In this document: piece after piece, positions 1 through 6,723 of the stretch | Layout of the letters: each line of letters begins with the position of its first letter | How positions within the stretch are numbered: the stretch's first letter is position 1 | NCBI GenBank assembly: GCA_007695295.1 | Contig: REEB01000111.1 | Location: 1 to 48,936 of the forward strand | Source: Puniceicoccaceae bacterium | Lineage (GTDB): Bacteria; Verrucomicrobiota; Verrucomicrobiia; Opitutales; Opitutaceae | Reading direction: 5' to 3' | DNA length: 48,936 nucleotides | Made by a program: the position numbers and the translations under genes | Notes under the pieces: generated by a model | Seen by the model: only the letters and a program-made list of their open reading frames with translations | Told to the model about the DNA's origin: nothing | Databases searched by the model: none

Positions 1-2035
1 GGAAGTTGTTGGTGCGCTCCTCTGTCATGACCTGCAGGAGCATGCGCTGAGAAGTGGAGATCGGTGTGTCGTCGAGCGCGACGAGCATGAGATTGATAAT
101 CTCGGCATCGCTCCGGAAGGTGAGGTCGGCGGTTTCCAAGGCATGGTCGATCGGTTGCGAAAGCAGAAAGCCCTGGGCTTTGGGCGCGTCGATGCGGAGA
201 TAGCCTTGTACCCAGTCCCACTCCAGTTCGCCGGTCAGGCTGCGGGCGCGCCCGTTTTCCAAGTCCAGATAGTCGGACAAATCGCGCAGGCGGGACTCGG
301 CATCATGGTCGGAAAGGGTGATCCGGGTGCGGCCCACGAGATCCCGCAGTCCCGACTGGTCGTCGCCACGCCGTACCATGCGTTCACTGCCGGGATCATC
401 TTCCATACGGAGGATATCGACGCCGTCCACTTGGGCGCGGGGCATGCCCTCAAGGTTGAGCTGGCGCTCGATGTTCACGGCAAGGTCGGTGGCGACCGGG
501 GCGGTCGCGACCAGGCCCTGGCGGTAGATGAGTGCCGCGGCCGGGAACTGGCCCATCATCGAGGGACTCTGCAGCGTCCATGCCTGCATGACGTAGCGAG
601 GCTGGACCGTCCAGCGGCGGCCATGACTGTCGAGGGTGAAATGGCAGATCGCATCAATGTCATGGAGCGCTCCGTAGGCGGCGTAGATGCCGGCTGCTTC
701 CGTGCGGTTTCGGTTGGGCCGCATCCACGCCGTTTCCGAGATCATGGTCGGCTTGTCATTCCATTTGGGTTTAACAAAAGTGAGCTCCCACGACTTGCGC
801 GACTGGGAGGGATTGGCGGCGTCGAAGCGCAATTGGCTGCGGTCGTAATAACGGTGGTCCTTGCGGATCGACCAGCTCGCATCCTCGCCCATCATGCGTC
901 CTCCGAAATAAGCGCGGTGGTGATCGATGAAATCGCCGGCGAGGTAAGTGGCCCGTTCGATCCCGTCATAGATGGCGTCGTTGGCGGTGATCCAGTTGGA
1001 AGCGGTGATCAGCCCTTTGAACCCGAGGTCGCGAAACCATGCGGTCTTGCGGAGGTACCAGTCGCGTTGGAGTTCGTAGAGGAAGCGCACGGTGTCTTGG
1101 TCGCGCGGTGAGCGCCGGTCCGCCATTTCGCGGAGGTCGCCGAAGGCGAGGCGGCCCTCGTCCAGAGCGTCACGCGCGTTGGGGTGGGCCTCCAGCCAAG
1201 GGATCTCCCGGAGAGTGCCGTAGCGTTGCGCGAGCCAGTCTGCGAACAGCCCTTCGACGATGGCCATCTGCTCCTCCGGAATCGTTTCATAACGGAAGGT
1301 CGCAAAGAAAAGTGAGTCTTCGTTGATCAGTTCCACTCCCATCACGGCCGGGTCGTCGATGAGGCGGAGACCGGTGTGTGGGTTTTCCCGGGTCAGGGCG
1401 GTGCGCCAGATGTTTTTGTATTCGGCGATCAGGTTTTCATTAAAGAAGATGGCGGCAAACGGATGTTTTTCGCCATCATAACCGGGCCATTTCACGGGAT
1501 CTTCCGGAGGTCGGAACCAAAGCGGGAAGTAGAAGGAGAGGTGCGTGTAGATGCCTTCGTCTTTCATGGCCGCAACGGCCTTCATGAGCGCAGTGAGCTT
1601 GTCCTCGCTCAGTGAAAAGGGGTCGACTTCGGGCCGCTGGTCCGTCCGCGTCCAGGAGGGGCCATGATGGAGGCTGCCGTGAATGCGCAGGTGATTGACT
1701 CCGTACTTTGCGAGGAGGCGGGCGAGGTAGCGCCAGTCCTGCAACGTGAAGTCGTCGCGCGTAGAGATATTCGCACTCCAGAAACGGACCGGTTCTCCCG
1801 TGTCACCATGCACAAAGCGGTCGTCCGCAACGGCAATGAAACCGTGCTGGCCGGCGTAGTCTTCGTTGAGGTGGCGCAGGTCGATGACCGCTGGCCGGGT
1901 GAAATCCTGTCGCGGGGGACCGAACGGAAACCAGTTGGCTTGGTCGTTGGCGGGCCAAAGGCCCGGGGTCGCGGCAGACAGCACGACAGCCGAAATCAGA
2001 ATGCAGCGGGTAAAGGGGGGCATGCGGGCAACCAT
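1..2035 (-). CDS. Secreted glycoside-hydrolase-like protein, clan GH-A type (C-terminus outside window)
   Basis: Translating the minus strand from the ATG at 2035 gives an open frame of about 678 codons that runs off the left edge, so the C-terminus is missing. An upstream stop at 2099-2101 bounds the start; an in-frame ATG at 2023 is an alternative. Residues 1-28 look like a signal peptide. The body resembles a (beta/alpha)8 hydrolase of the GH5-like clan: GVNHLRIH near residue 112 fits beta-strand 3, INED near 237-240 fits the Asn-Glu acid/base at the end of strand 4 (E239), and ISETAW near 432-437 fits the strand-7 nucleophile (E434). It would act on a polysaccharide outside the cytoplasm; the substrate cannot be read from the sequence. 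The part after residue 500 looks like a beta-rich accessory region. It is separated by 208 bp from the next minus-strand gene and is probably transcribed alone. No clear ribosome-binding site is seen. Confidence 0.8.
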   Translation of the reverse strand, partial: MVARMPPFTRCILISAVVLSAATPGLWPANDQANWFPFGPPRQDFTRPAVIDLRHLNEDYAGQHGFIAVADDRFVHGDTGEPVRFWSANISTRDDFTLQDWRYLARLLAKYGVNHLRIHGSLHHGPSWTRTDQRPEVDPFSLSEDKLTALMKAVAAMKDEGIYTHLSFYFPLWFRPPEDPVKWPGYDGEKHPFAAIFFNENLIAEYKNIWRTALTRENPHTGLRLIDDPAVMGVELINEDSLFFATFRYETIPEEQMAIVEGLFADWLAQRYGTLREIPWLEAHPNARDALDEGRLAFGDLREMADRRSPRDQDTVRFLYELQRDWYLRKTAWFRDLGFKGLITASNWITANDAIYDGIERATYLAGDFIDHHRAYFGGRMMGEDASWSIRKDHRYYDRSQLRFDAANPSQSRKSWELTFVKPKWNDKPTMISETAWMRPNRNRTEAAGIYAAYGALHDIDAICHFTLDSHGRRWTVQPRYVMQAWTLQSPSMMGQFPAAALIYRQGLVATAPVATDLAVNIERQLNLEGMPRAQVDGVDILRMEDDPGSERMVRRGDDQSGLRDLVGRTRITLSDHDAESRLRDLSDYLDLENGRARSLTGELEWDWVQGYLRIDAPKAQGFLLSQPIDHALETADLTFRSDAEIINLMLVALDDTPISTSQRMLLQVMTEERTNNF

Positions 2036-2243
2036 GGCCCTGACGGCGGGTGCGAACAAGCCCAGGCTTTGCCCTGCCGCTCCCCTTGAGTGACGGACCT
2101 AGCGGTGCTGCCCTCAGGGGACGATCAGCCGACGGTGGCTCTTGAGGGAGCGGTGGTCGAAACGCGCCGAAGTCATCGCCTTGCGTGAAATCTCTGTCCG
2201 CTTTCGTGAAGAGAAGATAGCAAGCGGTGGTCGGCGCGCTTTC

Positions 2244-3161
2244 TCAGGCGGTGAGGATGCGCAGGTGTGCCTCGATGAAGTCGTTGACCAAGTGCATGCC
2301 GAGGTTGCGGAAGTATTTGCCCGACCCATACAGGACGCCCCACTGGGTGCGGTCGAGGGAAAGAACGGCCTGGGCGCCGAACCGTCCCTCGGAGGTGAGG
2401 CCGGCGGTGGCGTCGAAGTGCAGGGGATGGGTGCGGCCCTTGAGGGTCAGCTCCCCGGAGCAGCGGAGATTGGGTGCTCCCGGAGTGGCCCCGGGCAGGG
2501 AGGACGCCGAGAGCAGCCGGAATTCCGCAGTCGGGTAGACCTCGGTATCGAAAAAGTCATGACTGCGCAGGTGGTTGACGAGCACATCATGAAGGGGATC
2601 GCCGTGGAGGTTCTCGCAAGCGATCGCGTTCATATCGAGGGTGAAGGCGCCGCCGGTGAGCCGGCCCTGGTCGAACTCCAGTTGGCCGGAGAGGATGCCG
2701 AGGGTGCCGCGGTGGCGGTTGAGCAAGTTGCGGCCGATCCACTCGATCCAGCTTTCGTCCAGATCGATCTCCCGGCGCCCGTGGAGAAGGGGCGGGCCGG
2801 CCGGCTCTTTGTCGCCGCCGCCCTCGACCGGGAGGCCGGCCTTCATCCACGCCTCCAAGCCGCCCTCCAGCTCGAGGACGTGTTGGTAGCCCTCCCGGAC
2901 CAGCTTTTCCGCGGCCATCCGGGCCTCCTGGGTATCGGCCCCGTGGCCGTAAACGCAGACCGGCGCGGCCTTGTCCGGAGCGACTTCCGGGAGACGTTCC
3001 GGAAACTGGATTTCATAGACGCAGTTGTTGCGTGCTCCGGGCAGCCGGCGGTTTTGAAAGTCGGCCTCGCCGCGGACATCAAGCAGTGTGGGACCGGACT
3101 CGCCGCCGGTGAGGGCGGTGAGTTCGGCGGGGGAGACGGATTTGGATTGAGCGGGTTTCAT
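2244..3161 (-). CDS. Rhodanese-like / YceI-like fusion protein
   Basis: The product has 305 residues from the ATG at 3161; the frame stays open further upstream, but that part overlaps the previous gene and looks unlike protein. Residues 9-115 form a rhodanese fold (TLLDVRGEADF, then ELEGGLEAWMKAGLP). Residues 128-305 match YceI, a lipocalin-like fold that binds amphiphiles such as isoprenoids, with the hallmark HLRSHDFFDTEVYPTAEF near 198-215. Usual sizes are about 100 aa for rhodanese and 170-190 aa for YceI, so both domains are complete. The rhodanese active loop reads VYGHGAD near 70-76, where the catalytic Cys usually follows the Tyr; here that position is Gly, and the only nearby Cys (69) lies inside the strand. 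Sulfur transfer is therefore doubtful. No signal peptide is seen, unlike many YceI proteins, which suggests a cytoplasmic protein. It lies 29 bp after the isochorismatase-like gene and is likely co-transcribed with it. Confidence 0.85.
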   Translation of the reverse strand: MKPAQSKSVSPAELTALTGGESGPTLLDVRGEADFQNRRLPGARNNCVYEIQFPERLPEVAPDKAAPVCVYGHGADTQEARMAAEKLVREGYQHVLELEGGLEAWMKAGLPVEGGGDKEPAGPPLLHGRREIDLDESWIEWIGRNLLNRHRGTLGILSGQLEFDQGRLTGGAFTLDMNAIACENLHGDPLHDVLVNHLRSHDFFDTEVYPTAEFRLLSASSLPGATPGAPNLRCSGELTLKGRTHPLHFDATAGLTSEGRFGAQAVLSLDRTQWGVLYGSGKYFRNLGMHLVNDFIEAHLRILTA

Positions 3162-3190
3162 GATGGTGGGTTCCCGCGGAGTATGACCTG

Positions 3191-3814
3191 TTACCGCGAA
3201 TGGGCAAGGTGGCTGTTGATGAGACAGCGGTAGTTGGGCAGGTGGTTGGAGAAAAGCGTTCCGAGCCCTTCGATGTCGTTGCGCCAGTCGCGGTGCAGCT
3301 CGCAGGCCGTTCCGAACCAAGTCATCAACTGGGCGCCGGCGGCGGCCATGCGGTGCCAGGCGGCCTCCCGGGTGACTTGGTTGAAGGTGCCGGAGGCATC
3401 GGTCACGACGAAAACCTCGTAGCCTTCTTCGAGGGCCGAAAGGGTCGGGAAGGCAACACAGACTTCGGTGACGATGCCGGCCACGATGAGCTGCTTCTTG
3501 CCGGTGGCCTTGACCGCGGCCACGAAATCCTCGTTGTCCCAGGCATTGATATTGCCGGGCCGGGCGATGTAGGGGGCGTCCGGAAACAGCTCTTTCAACT
3601 CAGGGACGAGCGGGCCGTTGGGGCCGGATTCGAAACTCGTGGTCAGGATGGTCGGGAGCTTGAAGTACTTCGCGCAATCGGCGAGAGCGAGGACGTTGTT
3701 CTTGAAGTCGTCCGGGGAGAAATCGTGGACGAGATTGGTCAGGCCGGTCTGGTGATCGACGAGGAGGACGGCGGCGTTTTCCTTGTCGAGGCGGTTGTAG
3801 CTGAAGGATTTCAT
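3191..3814 (-). CDS. Isochorismatase-like cysteine hydrolase, YcaC family
   Basis: The product has 207 residues from the ATG at 3814, the size expected for the YcaC family (E. coli YcaC is about 208). It matches along its whole length: LLVDHQ with the catalytic-type Asp20, LPTILTTSFESGPNGP, RPGNINAWDNEDF, AGIVTEVCVAF with the nucleophile Cys119, VVTDASGTFN and FGTACELHRDWRNDI. Arg85 sits where the third active-site residue is expected. The YcaC family forms octamers and hydrolyses small amide or vinyl-ether-like substrates, but the natural substrate is unknown and the sequence here does not give it. The start is chosen at the first Met matching the family N-terminus; the frame stays open upstream into the spacer. 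It is the first gene of a probable two-gene operon with the rhodanese-YceI fusion and is divergent from a LysR-type gene, its likely regulator. Confidence 0.92.
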   Translation of the reverse strand: MKSFSYNRLDKENAAVLLVDHQTGLTNLVHDFSPDDFKNNVLALADCAKYFKLPTILTTSFESGPNGPLVPELKELFPDAPYIARPGNINAWDNEDFVAAVKATGKKQLIVAGIVTEVCVAFPTLSALEEGYEVFVVTDASGTFNQVTREAAWHRMAAAGAQLMTWFGTACELHRDWRNDIEGLGTLFSNHLPNYRCLINSHLAHSR

Positions 3815-3928
3815 GATTGGCAGGGTTGTTGGGTGGGTTGATGGGGAGGCGTGAGTGCGCCGCCCCGGATTGCCAGCAGTGTAATCCCGGATGGCGTTGG
3901 GCGGAAATACCTTCGCCCTTGCCCGAGC

Positions 3929-3943
3929 ATACCTGCCGGGTAT
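3929..3943. promoter_or_regulatory. LysR-type operator dyad (T-N11-A)
   Basis: The 15-bp element ATACCTGCCGGGTAT is an inverted repeat (ATACC, 5-bp spacer, GGTAT). It contains T3930-N11-A3942, the classical LysR-family recognition pattern. A second ATACC half-site lies at 3907-3911, 22 bp (two helical turns) away. On the minus strand, TACACT (3878-3883) is a possible -10 for the isochorismatase-like gene without a good -35, as expected for an activated promoter. With a start near 3871 the dyad is centred close to -65 and the extra half-site near -38, the usual recognition and activation positions. The repeats are visible; the promoter assignment is inference. Confidence 0.55.
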
Positions 3944-3955
3944 AGACGCAGCGGG

Positions 3956-4831
3956 ATGGAACTGCGCCACCTGCGTTACTTCGCCGCCGTTGCGGAGACC
4001 GAAAACATCAGCCAGGCGGCGGAGCGGCTGCATGTTTCGCAGCCGCCGTTGAGCCGGCAGATCCGGCAATTGGAGGACGAGCTGGGGGTGGCTTTGTTCG
4101 AGCGGTCGGGAAAAGCCATCAAACTGACCCGGGCGGGCAAGGCCTTCGCGCGTGAAGCGGAGCGGATCCTCTTCATGGTCGACAAGGCGGTGGCGGTGGC
4201 CCGGACCGCGGGAGGGGTGGAACCGCGTGAGTTGAGGATCGGCTATGCTCCCTCACTGACGGTGGAAATCCTGCCCCATGCGCTGGAGACCTTTCACCGG
4301 CGCCATACCGGGGTGAAAGTGCGCCTCTTCGATCTGGATTCGGCCGAGATGATCCGGAAACTGCGTGACCGCGCCCTCGATGTCGGCCTGATCATCAAGC
4401 CCGGTAAAGGGGCGATGCGCGGATTTGAGTTCCGGGAGCTGCGGCGGGAACCGGTCTGCGTGGTCCTGCCGGTGTCGCATCCACTGGCGGGCAAGGAAGA
4501 GCTGGAAGCGGAAGCGGTGGTGGGGGAACGTTTTCTCGGTTTCACGCACAGCACCTATCCCGAATACCGCCAGTGGCTGGGGGAGGTCTTTTCGCACCTG
4601 CGGCGGCGTCCCTTGGTCACGGAGGAGCACGACAGCATCAGCGGGCTGATTGCGGCGGTGGAGGCGGGGCGCGGCATCACGGTGGGCGGAGGGGGCATCA
4701 AGGAAATGGTGGGCAGCCGCCTCTGTGTGCGAAAGCTGGCGCCGCCGGTGCCGCCGATCCGGGTCGGGGCGCTCTATCTGCGCGACCAACCCCCGCCGGT
4801 GGTGGTGCAATTTCTCGACTGCATCGCCTGA
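3956..4831 (+). CDS. LysR-family transcriptional regulator
   Basis: The product has 291 residues from the ATG at 3956, the normal size for the family. The frame extends upstream to 3851, but the first 35 codons would lie in the operator region and lack family similarity. Residues 1-60 form the winged helix-turn-helix (MELRHLRYFAAVAETENISQ, then AAERLHVSQPPLSRQIRQLE). Residues from about 90 on form the periplasmic-binding-protein-like effector domain (LRIGYAPSL, DVGLIIKP, VCVVLPVSHPLAG). LysR-type proteins act as tetramers that bind a T-N11-A site and usually activate the divergent gene when an inducer binds. Such a site lies 13-27 bp before this start, so the gene probably also represses itself and controls the isochorismatase-like operon. 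The inducer is unknown. No Shine-Dalgarno sequence is evident. Confidence 0.95.
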   Translation: MELRHLRYFAAVAETENISQAAERLHVSQPPLSRQIRQLEDELGVALFERSGKAIKLTRAGKAFAREAERILFMVDKAVAVARTAGGVEPRELRIGYAPSLTVEILPHALETFHRRHTGVKVRLFDLDSAEMIRKLRDRALDVGLIIKPGKGAMRGFEFRELRREPVCVVLPVSHPLAGKEELEAEAVVGERFLGFTHSTYPEYRQWLGEVFSHLRRRPLVTEEHDSISGLIAAVEAGRGITVGGGGIKEMVGSRLCVRKLAPPVPPIRVGALYLRDQPPPVVVQFLDCIA

Positions 4832-4949
4832 TTCGCGGTGGAGCGGAGCGGAGGTGACCACTCATCCTACCCTTGGGCGGGATGCGCCCCGGACAGGCCC
4901 GTGGCTGGCGCGGCGCGCGGCTGGTCGGGACCAGGCCCGCCGGTTGAAA
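4832..4949. other. Short spacer between convergent genes
   Basis: This 118-bp GC-rich spacer separates the ends of the LysR gene and the glutamate-synthase-like gene. It holds a small hairpin at 4921-4934 (CTGGT, loop CGGG, ACCAG) without a T-run on either strand. No gene is seen here. Confidence 0.4.
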
Positions 4950-6497
4950 TCAGCGGGCCGGATCGAAGCCCGACCATTCGATGCCCGCGAGTTCAGCCAC
5001 GGTGCGGTTCCAGCTGGCCAGGTCATCCCGGGAGAATTGGGCGAGGTGGTCGTGGCCGCAGGCCCGGGCCAGGACCTGCATGAGTTCGACGGAGCCCTCG
5101 AAGAAATTGGCCAAGCGCCGGGCGGCGTGATCGACCTTCAGTTTGCGGCGCAGCTCGGGTTTTTGGGTGGCGATGCCCGCGGGGCAGAGATTGGTGTTGC
5201 AGATGCGGGCGCCGATGCAGCCGATGGCCTGCATGGCCGAGTTGGAGACGGCGACTCCGTCGGCCCCGAGGGCGAGGGCTTTGACAAAGTCGGTATGGGT
5301 GCGCAGGCCGCCCGTGATGATGAGGGTGACGCGGCCGCTGGCGCCGGCTTTGTCAAGATGATGGCGGGCGCGGGCGAGGGCGGGGATGGTGGGCACGGAA
5401 ATGTGGTCGCGGAACATGAGAGGCGCCGCCCCGGTGCCGCCGCCGCGGCCGTCGAGGATGATGTAGTCCGCGCCGGCGGCGAGGGCGAAGTCGAGGTCGC
5501 GCTCGATGTGCTGGGCGCTGAGTTTGAAGCCGACGGGAATGCCGCCGGTGATTTCCCGCACCCGGTCTCCGAATTTGCGGAAGTCCGCCGGGGTGTGGAG
5601 GTCCTTAAAGGTCGGCGGGGAGACGGCGGGCTGGCCGGCGGGGATGCCGCGGACCTCGGCGATGCGGTCGGTGTTTTTCTTGCCGGGGAGGTGCCCTCCG
5701 GTGCCGGTTTTCGCGCCTTGGCCGCCCTTGAAGTGGAAGGCCTGGACGCGCTTGAGCAGCTCTTCTTTGTATCCAAATTGTGCCGACGCGAGTTCGTAGA
5801 AGTAGCGTTGGTTGGCTTCCTGTTCTTCCGGGAGCATCCCGCCCTCCCCGGAGCAGATGCCGGTGCCGGCGAGGTCGGCACCCTTGGCGAGGGCGATCTT
5901 GGCTTCCTCGGAGAGGGCGCCGAAGCTCATGTCGGAGACGAGGAGGGGGATTTTGAGAACGAGCGGTTTGCGGGCTTCGGGGCCGACCACCAACTCGGTG
6001 GCGACGGGCGCGTCTTCCATGAGCGGCTTGCGCGCCATCTGCGCCACCATGATCTGGATATCGTCCCATGACGGCAGCTTTTCGCGCGGCACTCCCATGG
6101 CGGCCATCGGTCCGTGATGGCCGAAGGCGTCCAAGCCCTCTTCGGCGAGCCGGTGAATGAACTCGACGTGCGGCTCCTCCGCGGTGGCCTTGGGTTTCGG
6201 CATGGCGTCGCCGTCGTCCTCTTTTTCGAGGGCAAACTCGGTGCCCTCGGCCTCGGCGGGGACTTCGGCGTGGGTGCCGTCGCAGTACGGCGCATTGCCG
6301 GTCTGCTTGCACTGGCAGAGTGCGGCCTCGCCATCTTCCCCGGGGACAAAAGCCTTGGGCTCAATGCCGGTGCCGCGGTGGGAACCATCGCAGAACGGCT
6401 GGTCCGAAGAGCGGCCGCAGGCACAGAAGTGGTACTCCTCGCCCGCCTTCAGTTTCACAGTGATGGGTTTGCGGGCTGCGACCTTGGGCTTGTTCAT
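4950..6497 (-). CDS. FMN-binding glutamate-synthase-like protein with two N-terminal CDGSH iron-sulfur domains
   Basis: The product has 515 residues from the ATG at 6497. Two complete CDGSH-type 2Fe-2S motifs lie at the N-terminus: C25, C27, C36, H40 and C61, C63, C72, H76. A charged linker (about 80-105) leads to a glutamate synthase central/FMN-type barrel (about 150-490) with SFGALSEEAK, GQGAKTGTGGHLPG, DGRGGGTGAAP and ITGGLRTHTDFVKAL. It ends in CIGARICNTNLCPAGIATQ, which supplies the Cys-x5-Cys-x4-Cys ligands of a 3Fe-4S cluster. There is no glutaminase (GATase) domain and no C-terminal GXGXG domain, so it is not a full GltB. It is more likely a stand-alone FMN oxidoreductase that receives electrons through the CDGSH clusters; the substrate is unknown. 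It has no signal peptide and is probably cytoplasmic. It lies 226 bp after the large cytochrome gene and probably has its own promoter. Confidence 0.9.
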   Translation of the reverse strand: MNKPKVAARKPITVKLKAGEEYHFCACGRSSDQPFCDGSHRGTGIEPKAFVPGEDGEAALCQCKQTGNAPYCDGTHAEVPAEAEGTEFALEKEDDGDAMPKPKATAEEPHVEFIHRLAEEGLDAFGHHGPMAAMGVPREKLPSWDDIQIMVAQMARKPLMEDAPVATELVVGPEARKPLVLKIPLLVSDMSFGALSEEAKIALAKGADLAGTGICSGEGGMLPEEQEANQRYFYELASAQFGYKEELLKRVQAFHFKGGQGAKTGTGGHLPGKKNTDRIAEVRGIPAGQPAVSPPTFKDLHTPADFRKFGDRVREITGGIPVGFKLSAQHIERDLDFALAAGADYIILDGRGGGTGAAPLMFRDHISVPTIPALARARHHLDKAGASGRVTLIITGGLRTHTDFVKALALGADGVAVSNSAMQAIGCIGARICNTNLCPAGIATQKPELRRKLKVDHAARRLANFFEGSVELMQVLARACGHDHLAQFSRDDLASWNRTVAELAGIEWSGFDPAR

Positions 6498-6723
6498 CGC
6501 AGACGAAATAAGCGGAAAAGCCGGCGAGGGCAACTCAATCGAGGCCAGTCGGGTTGCCTGGGCTGTTCCGTGCCGATCGGGAGCGCCGATGTACGGGAAA
6601 CCGAAAGTCGGAACGGTGCGCGGGTGCAACCTTCTACCGCGGGTGGTAGTGCCATGGCGGTGACGCATTCACGGGGTGAATTCGACCGCTACGGAAGGTG
6701 AACGTATTGGTGCCGGGGCGTTA

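Noticed and set aside
3815-4069. Upstream-extended starts for the isochorismatase-like gene (to 4069) and the LysR gene (from 3851)
   Set aside because: The extensions would run through the operator dyad and into each other's genes and lack similarity to either family.
4921-4934. Hairpin CTGGT-CGGG-ACCAG as a bidirectional terminator between convergent genes
   Set aside because: The stem has only 5 bp and no T-run follows on either strand.
6634-6649. Hairpin CTACC-GCGGGT-GGTAG downstream of the cytochrome fusion gene as a terminator
   Set aside because: It has a short stem, no T-run and lies 75 bp after the stop; it could equally be chance.
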